Made by a program: the position numbers and the translations under genes
NCBI GenBank assembly: GCA_016302725.1
Contig: JAEDNB010000036.1
Coordinates: 1 to 14,335 of the forward strand
Reading direction: 5' to 3'
DNA: 14,335 nt
DNA from: Lentisphaeria bacterium
GTDB lineage: Bacteria > Verrucomicrobiota > Lentisphaeria > Oligosphaerales > Oligosphaeraceae
Part shown: positions 1 to 8,000 of the stretch, piece after piece
Position numbering within the stretch: position 1 is the first letter of the stretch
Layout of the letters: each line of letters begins with the position of its first letter
Notes under the pieces: model-generated
What the model was told of the DNA's origin: nothing
The model's input: the letters and a program-made list of their open reading frames with translations, nothing else
Database searches by the model: none

Positions 1-20
1 TTTGGGGCCGGGTGGCGGGG

Positions 21-1154
21 TTAGTCCCGCTGGGCCTTGATGCGGGTGGCGTTGGGGATGTTTTTCTCGGCGATGAGCACCAGATACCCGCCTCCGCCGG
101 CGCCGGTGATTTTATAGCCCAGGGCCTGTTGGGAATATTCCTTGATGGCCTGGGCGGCCTCGTCGGTCATCATGTTGGGGAACATCTCCAACTGTGCGTG
201 CAGGGATTGCGTGGTTGCCTTTCCCCAGGCGTGGAGGTCCTTTTGGAGGAGGGCCTCCCAGGCCTGCTGCGTGGCCTCGGCCAGCCGTTGTGCGCCATCG
301 GGGGAGATATGGGTATTCAAGAGGGGGGAGTAGCCCTCCTTTCTCATGGGGAGCGCGATAAGTTGGAGGTGGGCTTCCAGGAAATCGAGGGCATCGTCGG
401 CTGTGACGGAGTCGATGGCGTTGGGCCAGAAGCCGTTGTCATAGTGGAGCCGATTGAGTCCTGGGAGGCAGATGCCCAGTTGGTCCTGGGAGCCGGAGAC
501 ATTTTTTGTTCCCGGGGGATTTTCCACGCAGAAGAGAGTATAGGCCAGTTTTTCCCGGTCTCCCTGTGGGATGGAGGTATGCCAGAGTTCGATGGCCTGT
601 TTTCGGGAGGAGGTGGCCATTCCGGAGCGGTGGTTGAACTCCTGGGTGGGCTGGATGGCCAGGGTGATGACGGGGCCTGGGTGGAGGGAGTTGACAAAGG
701 GCTGGTCCAGCCAGCCGCCGCCCAGTTCCAGGCGATAGGGGATGGTGCACTCCTGGCGCAGCGCGGTGGTGGAGCGTGGGGGTAGGCCGGCCTGGGGGAG
801 GCGCTGGCTTACCATGAGCCGGATGCCCAGGCGGTCGCAGAACTCCTGTTTTGCGGGGGAGAAGCCGTCGGTGTTCACGAAGAAGATATCGGGTTTAAGG
901 GCGGCGACCTCCTTTTCGAAATCCATGATGCCGGAACCGGAGTTGATCCAGGCGTCCTTGACGCACCGGAGGGCCTTGACCATGTAGAGCCGTTCCTGTT
1001 CCGTGTTGATGGTCTTCCGGTTCTTCAGTTGATAGATGGTCTTGTCGGAACCGATGCCCACATAGAGGTCCCCGTGGGAGGCGGCCTCCTGGAAGAAGGC
1101 CACGTGGCCGGAGTGGAGCATGTCGTAGCAGCCGGAGACGAAGACTTTTGGCAT
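21..1154 (-). CDS. Fused nucleotidyltransferase / GHMP-type sugar kinase
   Basis: A 377-residue protein with two enzyme modules. Residues 1-135 are a cytidylyltransferase-like Rossmann domain: start MPKVFVSGCYDMLHSGH, with the nucleotide-binding HxGH at 14-17 and a NRKTINTEQERLYMV segment at 45-59 matching the family's P-loop-distal ER motif. Residues 138-377 look like a GHMP kinase: sugar-binding motif RLELGGGWLDQP at 141-152, GSQDQLG at 221-227, and the C-terminal glycine motif TGAGGGGY at 350-357. The usual central ATP loop (PxxxGLGSSAA) is recognisable only as SGMATSS at 177-183. The likely role is phosphorylation and nucleotide activation of a sugar for the polysaccharide, comparable in logic to HldE or FKP; the sugar is unknown. 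The gene starts 34 bases after the WecA-like gene, so it is probably cotranscribed. There is only a weak TGGA upstream of the ATG. Family is fairly sure, substrate is not. Confidence 0.82.
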   Translation of the reverse strand: MPKVFVSGCYDMLHSGHVAFFQEAASHGDLYVGIGSDKTIYQLKNRKTINTEQERLYMVKALRCVKDAWINSGSGIMDFEKEVAALKPDIFFVNTDGFSPAKQEFCDRLGIRLMVSQRLPQAGLPPRSTTALRQECTIPYRLELGGGWLDQPFVNSLHPGPVITLAIQPTQEFNHRSGMATSSRKQAIELWHTSIPQGDREKLAYTLFCVENPPGTKNVSGSQDQLGICLPGLNRLHYDNGFWPNAIDSVTADDALDFLEAHLQLIALPMRKEGYSPLLNTHISPDGAQRLAEATQQAWEALLQKDLHAWGKATTQSLHAQLEMFPNMMTDEAAQAIKEYSQQALGYKITGAGGGGYLVLIAEKNIPNATRIKAQRD

Positions 1155-1188
1155 AGTTCCAGGGTATGGGGCGTGGTGAAGGTGGGGC

Positions 1189-3201
1189 CTATTCCCCCGT
1201 GGTGGGGAGGTCGACGGGGAGTTCTTCGGCGTGGAAGCGCGTGAGGGTGATGGCGTGTGCCTTGGCGAAGGGGAGGAGGAGGTCCCATTCCTGGGGGGAG
1301 GGTTCCTTGATGAGGACCAGTTTCTGGAAGGGGTGCTTCTGGTAGATGTTTTCCAGGTCCTTGACGGTGCCCATGACCTTGACGCCGCAGCAGTATCCGT
1401 GGAGGAACCTGGGGTCCTTGGCGATCAGCCCCGTGATGACCTCCGTGGGCGCCTTCCGGCTTGGGGCATAGAGGGTATCCCTGTAGAGCCGCAGGAGGGG
1501 GGTGATGCCGAAAATCACCGTCCGGGTGACCTTCTTCGCCTGGGAATCCCCCTGGGCATGGAGGGGGGAGCTTTTCCGGTTCTTGTAGTAGTGGAGGAAG
1601 AGCCGTTCGATGAGGATGGCGCTTGTGGCGATGCCTCCTGCGGAGGTATGGAGTTTTGTGATATGCTGCTGGATGGGGAAGACGTATTCGCTGAGGCGCG
1701 CCAGGACGAATCCGATGACCAGGGCGAGGGCCAGGTTGAAGAAATCGTCGGAGATGGCGAAATTCCAGAAGGTGCGGTAGTTCCGGGAGAGGAGGAGGAC
1801 CGCCTCCACGATGAAGACGAAGCGCAGTCCGTCATGGAGGGAGAGGGGCTGGTTTTTGGCGGCCAGGAGATATCCGACGACGATGCAGGAGAGGTCCAGG
1901 AGGGGGTGGAAGAAATAGGAGAGGAGCAGTCCGGTGCGTGCGGTGTGGAAATCCAGGTTGAGGGCCTGGGGGGAACTCCAGAACATGGAGACCGTGAGGC
2001 GGTTCAGGATGTAGGAGAAGGTGCCCAGGATGAGGACGATGGCCAGGAGGAGGTTTTGTCCTGGGATGATGCTGCAGGCGATGGCGGCCACCCCCATGAA
2101 GGCCGCCAGGAGATAGATTTGCCAGATGGTTCGCTTCCAGTTGTTGTGGAAATGCCGCAGGAGCCGGTGGTGGAGATGGCGTTGGTCGGCGGTGCCCAGG
2201 CGTTGCAGGATGTGCATGGCCCGCTTCAGGAAGCAGTCGTTTTCCGTCTGGGGGTCTGGCGGGGGGAACCACTCGTTGTCGGGGATGGGGATTTCCTGGT
2301 AGCTGTCCAGTTCCAGGGTGGCGGAGGTGTCTCCTGCGGGTCGGCTGGCGGGGGTGGTGCGGGGTGGCCGTGTGGGGCGTGGGCGGTAGAAGATGCGTCT
2401 CCATACCGCCAGGCAGATATCCAGGACGGGGATTCCGCAGGCGAGGAGGGGGATTCCGATGGAGGCGACGGAGAGGAGGTTTTCCTTGATGGTGAGTCCC
2501 GAGACGGCCAGGAGATAGCCCAGGGCCATGGAGCCGGTGTCCCCCATGAAGAGTTTGGCGGGATGCCAATTGAAGCGTAGGAATCCCAGGAGGCTTCCTC
2601 CCAGGCAGGTAAGGAAGATGGCCAGGGCGACTTCTCCCCGGCAGAAGGCCACCAGCCCCAGGCAGGTGGCGGAGATGAAGCCCACCCCCGAGGCCAGTCC
2701 GTCGATGCCGTCAATCATGTTGAAGGCATTGATGAGGCCCACGATCCAGAAGACCGTGAGGATGGCTCCGAGCCAGGTGGGGAGAGGCCAGGCGAAGAGG
2801 TCTTCCAGGCGCAGGCCCCGGTGCCAGGCCAGGATGGCGGCGAGGATTTGGAAGAGGAACTTGGTGCGGGCCTTCAGGGTGAGGCGGTCGTCCAGGAGCC
2901 CCAGGGGCACCAGGATGGCCAGGGGCATCATATGGTTCAGGAAAATCCGCCGGCTGTCGTCGTCCACCTTGTGGGAGGTGAAGAAATAGAGGAAGGTGAC
3001 GGTGGAGAAGGCGAGGATGAAGCCGATGCCGCCGCCCCGGGGGACGGCGACGGTGTGGATATGCCGTTTGAAGTCCGGCTTGTCCAGGAAGCCCAATTTA
3101 GGCAGGATGGCCAGGGCCGCCCGTGTGAAGAGGAGGGAGAGGGCCAGGGCCAGGAGTCCCAGCAGGGATGTGGTGGCGAAATTGGGGAGGATATGTGGCA
3201 T
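1189..3201 (-). CDS. WecA/MraY-family initiating sugar-phosphate transferase with C-terminal CapD/FlaA1-N-like domain
   Basis: A 670-residue polytopic membrane protein; the first 400 residues are a polyprenyl-phosphate sugar-1-phosphate transferase that would load the first sugar of the repeat unit. Visible motifs: LLDDR (102-106), NMIDGIDGLA (161-170), FMGDTGS (218-224) and HLHHR (342-346), all catalytic signatures of WecA/MraY/TagO. Between the penultimate catalytic helix and HLHHR sits a Pro-rich, charged insert of about 65 residues (272-338). The family usually ends near 350-400 residues; here further membrane segments (about 418-540) lead into a soluble Rossmann-like domain (558-670). 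That domain has the pattern EVITGLIAKDPRFLHG then GVKVMGTVKDLENI, like CoA_binding_3 of CapD, FlaA1 and WbaP proteins, but without a clean GxGxxG. I chose the ATG at 3201 because it leads straight into the first membrane helix; a GTG at 3255 would add 18 residues. It follows the antiterminator gene by 94 bases. Confidence 0.88.
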   Translation of the reverse strand: MPHILPNFATTSLLGLLALALSLLFTRAALAILPKLGFLDKPDFKRHIHTVAVPRGGGIGFILAFSTVTFLYFFTSHKVDDDSRRIFLNHMMPLAILVPLGLLDDRLTLKARTKFLFQILAAILAWHRGLRLEDLFAWPLPTWLGAILTVFWIVGLINAFNMIDGIDGLASGVGFISATCLGLVAFCRGEVALAIFLTCLGGSLLGFLRFNWHPAKLFMGDTGSMALGYLLAVSGLTIKENLLSVASIGIPLLACGIPVLDICLAVWRRIFYRPRPTRPPRTTPASRPAGDTSATLELDSYQEIPIPDNEWFPPPDPQTENDCFLKRAMHILQRLGTADQRHLHHRLLRHFHNNWKRTIWQIYLLAAFMGVAAIACSIIPGQNLLLAIVLILGTFSYILNRLTVSMFWSSPQALNLDFHTARTGLLLSYFFHPLLDLSCIVVGYLLAAKNQPLSLHDGLRFVFIVEAVLLLSRNYRTFWNFAISDDFFNLALALVIGFVLARLSEYVFPIQQHITKLHTSAGGIATSAILIERLFLHYYKNRKSSPLHAQGDSQAKKVTRTVIFGITPLLRLYRDTLYAPSRKAPTEVITGLIAKDPRFLHGYCCGVKVMGTVKDLENIYQKHPFQKLVLIKEPSPQEWDLLLPFAKAHAITLTRFHAEELPVDLPTTGE

Positions 3202-3295
3202 TAGATGGCGACGACGGGACAGTGCGGTGCCATGCGGAGGGGTGTTGCACGGCACGTGGCGGCTGCGGGAGCGGGGCTCTTCCGAGGGGCGGGAA

Positions 3296-3883
3296 TCAGG
3301 ATTCCACGCGGGTCATCTTGTATTGGGAGGGGTCCAGGTAGGCTTGCACGACCCCGTTGAGGCATTGGATTTCCACCTGCCAGAGGAAACGCTTGTCCCG
3401 TTTTCGGAGCCAGCCGTAGACCCCCTGCCAGGGGCCGCATTCAATGAGGAAGCGGTCCCCTTCCTTCAGGGTGCTGTGGAATTCCAGTTCCTGGTGTTGC
3501 GCGATTTGCTCCAGTTGCCTCACCAGTTTCAGGTCGGCGATGAAGGCGTTGGTATTGGAGACGGGGAGGATGCGGATGGCGGAGGGATGGGAGAGGACCG
3601 CATAGCGTTCCGCCTCGGTCACTTTGACGAAGAGGTAGGAGGGGAAGAGGGGGCGGAAATACTCCCGGGTGTAGCGGTACTCCTTGTCCTTGTAGCGGCG
3701 GTGGAAGACGCTCCAGGCCTTTTTCACGGGAAGATAATGGGGAATCCCCAGTTTTTCCAGCGCCTCCGCCAATTTTGCTTCATGGAGGGGGAGGGTATAG
3801 ACCGGCCGGAGGAGTTCGTGCTCCCCCACTTGGAGGAGACGTTCGTCAAAGGGACGCGGGCTGGGCTGGAACTGGGCAGACAT
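3296..3883 (-). CDS. NusG/RfaH-family specialised transcription antiterminator
   Basis: A 195-residue NusG paralog of the kind placed inside capsule or exopolysaccharide loci (RfaH, LoaP, UpxY). The N-terminal NGN domain (about 27-125) shows the layout YTLPLHEAKLAEALEKLGI, then LPVKKAW, then RPLFPSYLFVKV (76-87), which is the family's LFPGYLFV strand. A KOW module follows (about 140-190) with EGDRFLIECGPWQGVYGWL. Such proteins bind RNA polymerase and let it pass terminators within one long operon. It is the first gene after a 484-bp gap holding a near-consensus promoter and a hairpin, and it precedes the initiating transferase. No Shine-Dalgarno is visible; the 25 bases before the ATG are almost all pyrimidine, including a run of seven C. 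General NusG is less likely, because of the context and because the usual rpl/sec neighbours are absent. Its target site is not identifiable here. Confidence 0.88.
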   Translation of the reverse strand: MSAQFQPSPRPFDERLLQVGEHELLRPVYTLPLHEAKLAEALEKLGIPHYLPVKKAWSVFHRRYKDKEYRYTREYFRPLFPSYLFVKVTEAERYAVLSHPSAIRILPVSNTNAFIADLKLVRQLEQIAQHQELEFHSTLKEGDRFLIECGPWQGVYGWLRKRDKRFLWQVEIQCLNGVVQAYLDPSQYKMTRVES

Positions 3884-3949
3884 GCCAAGGAGGGGGGGAT
3901 TGGGAGAAAGCTGCCGCGCCCCCGAAGAAAAAATCCTGGGGCAAGAATT

Positions 3950-3990
3950 CCCTAATTCACTGATATGCAGCTAATTAATGCAAAAAATCA
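3950..3990 (-). promoter_or_regulatory. A+T-rich island with partial dyad, possible second promoter or operator
   Basis: In a strongly G+C-rich setting this 40-bp stretch is A+T-rich and includes, on the minus strand, TTTTTTGCATTAATTAGC followed by TGCATATC. TGCA occurs on both sides of AATT, giving a slightly asymmetric dyad. It lies between the terminator-like hairpin and the antiterminator start. The -35/-10 matches are weak (three of six each), so this is only a candidate. Confidence 0.25.
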
Positions 3991-4008
3991 GGAAATGGGG
4001 CAAGAAGA

Positions 4009-4050
4009 ACCCCCAAGGCTGAGGACGGGGGACGTCTCTATCTTGGGGGT
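4009..4050 (-). terminator. Terminator- or attenuator-like hairpin before the antiterminator gene
   Basis: A perfect 9-bp inverted repeat, ACCCCCAAG at 4009-4017 and CTTGGGGGT at 4042-4050, encloses a 24-base loop that can itself pair further (GAG-AC with GTCTC). Read on the minus strand the stem is followed directly by TTCTTCTTG, a short T-rich tract. It may end transcription coming from the phosphatase operon, or act as an attenuator inside the leader of the antiterminator gene. The T-tract is interrupted by C, so intrinsic termination may be partial. Confidence 0.5.
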
Positions 4051-4318
4051 GAGGTAAGCCCTTGGACGGGGAGGGAGGGGGCAACGGCGCCACGCCAATC
4101 ATGGGAGGGAATCCAGAGCCGGCCTTCTCCGGAGAGGCTTCCCTGCGTCAAGGCGTATGGATTGCAGGGGAGGGGGAGGGCCATTCGGCAGTGGGCAGTC
4201 GGTAGATGGGAGGCGTGGGGTTGGGGTTTTCTATTCCCTGCAGGGGGAGGGCTTTTGGGGGGAAGCGGGGGCGATTCCAGGCGTAAAGCCGGGGGCGCCC
4301 AGGGCGCTGATTGGGCGT

Positions 4319-4347
4319 ACTATAAGGGGGGAAGGGGGGGATTTCAA
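4319..4347 (-). promoter_or_regulatory. Near-consensus sigma-70 promoter with poly-C spacer
   Basis: On the minus strand, TTGAAA (complement of 4342-4347; five of six) and TATAGT (complement of 4319-4324; five of six) are exactly 17 bases apart. The spacer is T, seven C, TT, six C, T. It begins about 20 bases past the phosphatase stop and points towards the antiterminator gene. Predicted transcription start is near 4312. The combination of two good hexamers at ideal spacing in a G+C-rich region is unlikely to be chance, but it is unproven. Confidence 0.6.
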
Positions 4348-4367
4348 CGTGCCCCCTGGTGGGCGTT

Positions 4368-5099
4368 TTATAACCCCATGATTCTCTGTTGGTTATGAAA
4401 AGTCATCAAAGACCAGGAATTTTCTCCCAGGGTTTGGGTGACGAGGGTTTTGGCGGGGGAGAGCCGGCAGGGTCTGAAGGTAGGGTGGTGTGCGTCGGAG
4501 GCGAGGAAGACCTGCTGTGGGGCGTAGGCCATGAGGTCGAGGATAGGCTTGGCGTGTCGGGCGTGGAAGAATCCCGTCCGGAGGGATTCCTGGTTGAATT
4601 GGAGGAGGATTCCTTTGTCGAGGAGGGATTTGAGGAGTGGGATGTTGTTGCGGAATCCGGGGTATCGTTCGGGGTGTGCCAGGAGGAGTTGGAATCCGTT
4701 GAGCTGTGCTTCGAAGAGGAGTCCCTGGGCGTGTGCCACCTCCAGGTCCAGGGGGAGTTCCACCAGTGCGGTGGGGGTGGAGTCCGGGGGGGTGGGGAGG
4801 AGGAGAGCGGGGAATTTGGGGAAGACCTCCCGGAAGAGATGTCCGTTGGCGGTGATTTCGCCGCCTTCCAGGAGATTGAGGGGGATGTTTTCCCGTTGGA
4901 GGGCTTCCCTGGTGGCCTGGAGGGCGGTTTTTCTGGCCTGGAGTTGTTGTTGGAAATCCACGGGGTGTCGGAAATGCGGGGTTGCCACCACGGTATGGAT
5001 GCCGTCTTCCACGGCCTGTCTGGCCAGGGCGAGGGTTTCCTCCAGGGACTGTGCGCCGTCGTCGATGGCGGGGAGGAGATGGCAGTGGAGGTCGATCAT
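4368..5099 (-). CDS. CpsB/YwqE-type PHP-domain tyrosine-protein phosphatase
   Basis: A 243-residue cytoplasmic manganese-dependent phosphatase of the PHP superfamily, the usual partner of bacterial tyrosine kinases in capsule loci. Metal-binding motifs are complete: MIDLHCHLLPAIDDG at 1-15 (H5, H7, D13/D14), VVATPHF with H42, GGEITANG with E81, LLAHPERYPG with H143, and FLASDAHHP with D203 and H205. The start is fixed by MIDLHCH, the family's normal N-terminus; the same frame stays open far upstream inside the previous gene only because stops are rare there. Its ATG overlaps the stop of the Wzy-family gene as ATGA, indicating translational coupling, and no Shine-Dalgarno is present. Its expected substrate is the phosphorylated Tyr-Gly tail of the kinase encoded at 8573-10837. 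It is the last gene before the 484-bp gap. Confidence 0.93.
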   Translation of the reverse strand: MIDLHCHLLPAIDDGAQSLEETLALARQAVEDGIHTVVATPHFRHPVDFQQQLQARKTALQATREALQRENIPLNLLEGGEITANGHLFREVFPKFPALLLPTPPDSTPTALVELPLDLEVAHAQGLLFEAQLNGFQLLLAHPERYPGFRNNIPLLKSLLDKGILLQFNQESLRTGFFHARHAKPILDLMAYAPQQVFLASDAHHPTFRPCRLSPAKTLVTQTLGENSWSLMTFHNQQRIMGL

Positions 5100-8000
5100 A
5101 GGGGGGCTGGGGGGGGCCGTTGGATGGTGGTGGTGGTGAGGACCTGTGGGAAGAGGGGGGTGTCGGGGGCGGCCAGCAGTTCCCAGGCCACGGTGGAGGT
5201 TTGGGGGAGTGGATTTCTTGCGGTGGTGAGGCGGAGGAGGAAATTGGGGATGGTGGCCTGGAGTGGGACGAGGGCGTCGTGTTCCCAGAGGAGGGAGGCG
5301 TGTTGCTGGGGGTTGAGGGGGTTGAGGGGGATGGTGAAGGAGACCCCGTTTTCGGCGGTGCAGCGTGCCAGGAAGGTGAGATTGGTGGTGGTGCCCTCCT
5401 GGATTCGGAGGGTGGCGTTTAGGGTGAGGCTTTCGTGGGCGTGTTGGAGGAGCGGGGGGGAGGTTTGGAAGGAGATTGCCTGGAGTTGGGAGAAGAGGAC
5501 GCCCTGGGGGGGGCGTGCGGCCTCCCGGGCCAGGGATTTCTGTTCCGGGGAGAGGCATTCCGGGGCGAGCTTTTCCAGGGCGAGGAGAGTGGTGGCGTGG
5601 GCGGGGTGTTCCTTGAGGAGGGCCAGTCGGAACTCCCGTGCCACAAGCAGGTTTCCCATGGATTCGTAGCCCTCGGCCAGGGCGTTGGTGAGCAGGTGGA
5701 TTTGGAGCCAGGCCAGGGGATTCATGAGGATGCCCGGGGCCTTGCGTGCCTTTTGCTCTGCCTTGTCGTAGGTGGCGAGGAGGTGTTCCAGGCGCTGGAG
5801 GGTCTGAAGGCTGCGTGGGTTTTGCCGGAAGTCCAGGAGGGCCAGGAGGGCCTGGAGGCGGAAGCCTTCGGGGGTCTCGGGGTTGGCGTGCAGGGTGCGC
5901 AGCATTTCCTGGGCCTGCCGGAGTTCCTCCGGGGAGGGGGGGAGGACACCGCCGCCCTGCACCAGGGGCATGAGGAGGGAGATGGCCTCCTGGTTGGCTC
6001 CGGTGTCCAGGAGCCATTGGGCCAGTTGGAGGCGCTGGGCGGGGAGGGGGCCTGCCGTGGAGTAGAGGAGGCGTTGCCGCAGGGCTTCCAGTTCATTCCA
6101 TTGCCGGGGTTGTTCCCGGGGGAGGAGGGCCTCCTGCCGCTTTGTCTCCGCCAGGGTCTGCCAGAGGGCTTGCTGGAGAGTCTGCGGGGAGGGGAGCGGG
6201 GAGGAGGGGAGGAGGAAGGAGAGGGTGTTTGCCTGGGCCAGGAGGTCCAGGCGGCTTTCGGGGTCCAGGGCGGGGGAGGTCAGCTCTTCCCTGTGGTGCC
6301 CCAGGAATTCCGCCGCCTGGGAAAAGCGTCGTTGCCGCATCATGGTCTGGACCAATGGGAGGAGGAAGGTGGCCCTGGGGAGGTCGTGGGGGATTTCCTG
6401 GAGGAGGGTTTCGGGATTGGTATCTGGGGTGAGGAGCTGGGGGAGCAGGCGCGGGGCCATGGAGGGGAATTTCAGGAGGAGGCTGCGGCGCAGTTCCTGG
6501 GCGGGTTCCTGTCGTCCCATTTGCAGGAGTGCGTGTGTGGCGGCCAATTGGACCTGGGTAAGGGTGGGGGCCAGTTCCACGGCCCGGCGGAGGGAGAGTT
6601 CCGCCTCGTCCCATTGGCCCAGGGCCACCTGGAGATTTCCCAGGGTGAGCCAGTAGGTGTATCGGGCGGGGCGTTGGGAGAGTGCCCTTTGGAGGAGGCT
6701 TTCCGCCTGGTTCCAGAGTTCCCGTCTTTCGGGGAGGGAGGAGGCCCGGTTGCCGGCGGAGAGATATTCCCGGGCGGCCATGGAGGCCACGGCGGGATTC
6801 CGGGGCTGGGCGTCCAGCGCCTGCTGGGCCAGCTTTTGCTTCCGGGGGAAGGGGAGAGTGTGGAGTCCCAGGTCATTGGGCTTCCCGCCCTGCCGGGCCA
6901 GGTAGAGCCGGTGGCATTGGATTCCTCCCCGGAGGAGGGCCAGGGAGACGCCCATGGCGGCAAGCAGGGCCAGGAGGAAGGCGAGGGCCGGAAGGCGCCG
7001 CACCAGGGCGCTGTGATGGAGCAGGAGGGAATGCCGGCTTTCCTGGGTGTCGTCTGCGGGGGCGTTGGGGGAGGGCTGTGCGAGGAAGAGCCCCGTGATG
7101 GCGGAGAGGGCCACGGCATTGGGCAGGGCCAGAAGATTGAAGTCGAATCCCTCGTGGATGGCGGCGGCGGCCAGGGCCATGGCGCCCGCCAGGCAGACTC
7201 CCCGGCGGGTGGGGTTGCGTCGTTTCAGGAGGAGTCTTGCCTGGGGGGCGGCGAGGGCGAGGAGGAGTGCCAGGAGAAGGAAGGTGGCGGGGAGCCCCAG
7301 TTCCGCCATGGCCTCCAGGTAGTCATTGTGGGCGTGCACGATTTTTCCCTGGGGCATGTCGGGGGTGGCGTATTGCTGGATGGTGTCTTCAAAGGCGCCG
7401 GGGCCCACGCCGGTGAGCCAGTGGTCCCGGGCCAATTGCCAGGAGACCTTCCAGAGTTGCGGCCGGTCAAGGGAGTTGGCGGCCTGTGGGCCCTGGAGTT
7501 GCTGGAAGCGATGTTCCAGGGCGAAGGGGGTGGTGAAGAAGAAGGCCATCACTCCCAGGAGGAGCCAGGCCAGGGTATTTCTCCGGGCGGCATTCCGGGG
7601 CTGGTGGTCTCCCCTGGTGTGTGGGGCGAAGAGGGCGGCCAATCCCAGGAGGAGGAGGACCAGGGAGGCGGAGAAGATGCCGGCGCGGGAGAGGCTGAGG
7701 AGGCAGGGGATGTAGTGGAGGAGGAGGACCAGGGCGAGGAGGGATTGGAGGAGGCGCCTTCGCATTCGTGGGCCTTCGTCCAGGGGAGGGGGGAGAGAGG
7801 GGAGGGGGTCTTGCTGGAGGATGAGCATCAGGGCTCCGGTGGCGCAGAGTCCCATGGTGAGGAAGAAGCAGAAGTGGTTTCGGTTCAGGAAGGTGCCCCG
7901 GAGTGGGCCGATGTCGGGGCCTTCTGGGGTGAGGAACTGGACCCATGTGGCGTCGGGGACCAGGAGTTGTCCCAGCCCTACCAGGGCGTTGAGGAGTCCG

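Larger units (their letters stand above)
3884..4367. other. Gene-free 484-bp regulatory gap
   Basis: No convincing gene lies here on either strand. On the minus strand it holds a strong promoter match (4319-4347), a perfect odd palindrome GCGCCC-A-GGGCGC at 4295-4307, a bulged hairpin around TCTCCGGAGA at 4122-4138, a terminator-like hairpin at 4009-4050, and an A+T-rich island at about 3950-3990. If the promoter is real, the antiterminator mRNA has an untranslated leader of about 430 bases. I compared it by eye with c-di-GMP, TPP and cobalamin riboswitch cores and with JUMPstart/ops, and found no match. Confidence 0.7.

Noticed and set aside
1231..2580. 449-codon plus-strand open frame opposite the WecA-like gene
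   Set aside because: Acidic low-complexity translation; the catalytic motifs are on the minus strand.
3884..4312. Known riboswitch or JUMPstart/ops element in the leader
   Set aside because: I looked for c-di-GMP, TPP and cobalamin core sequences and for GGTAGCGTG-like ops; fragments such as GACGCAGGGAAGCC look similar, but the conserved layouts are absent.
4157..4398. Two short plus-strand frames in the 484-bp gap
   Set aside because: Gly/Arg-rich, overlapping each other and the predicted promoter, without a start site signal or recognisable motif.
5100..6017. Upstream extension of the phosphatase frame to about 549 residues
   Set aside because: The added part is Pro/Arg-rich noise read out of frame through the Wzy-family gene; MIDLHCH at 5099 is the normal family start and forms the ATGA overlap.
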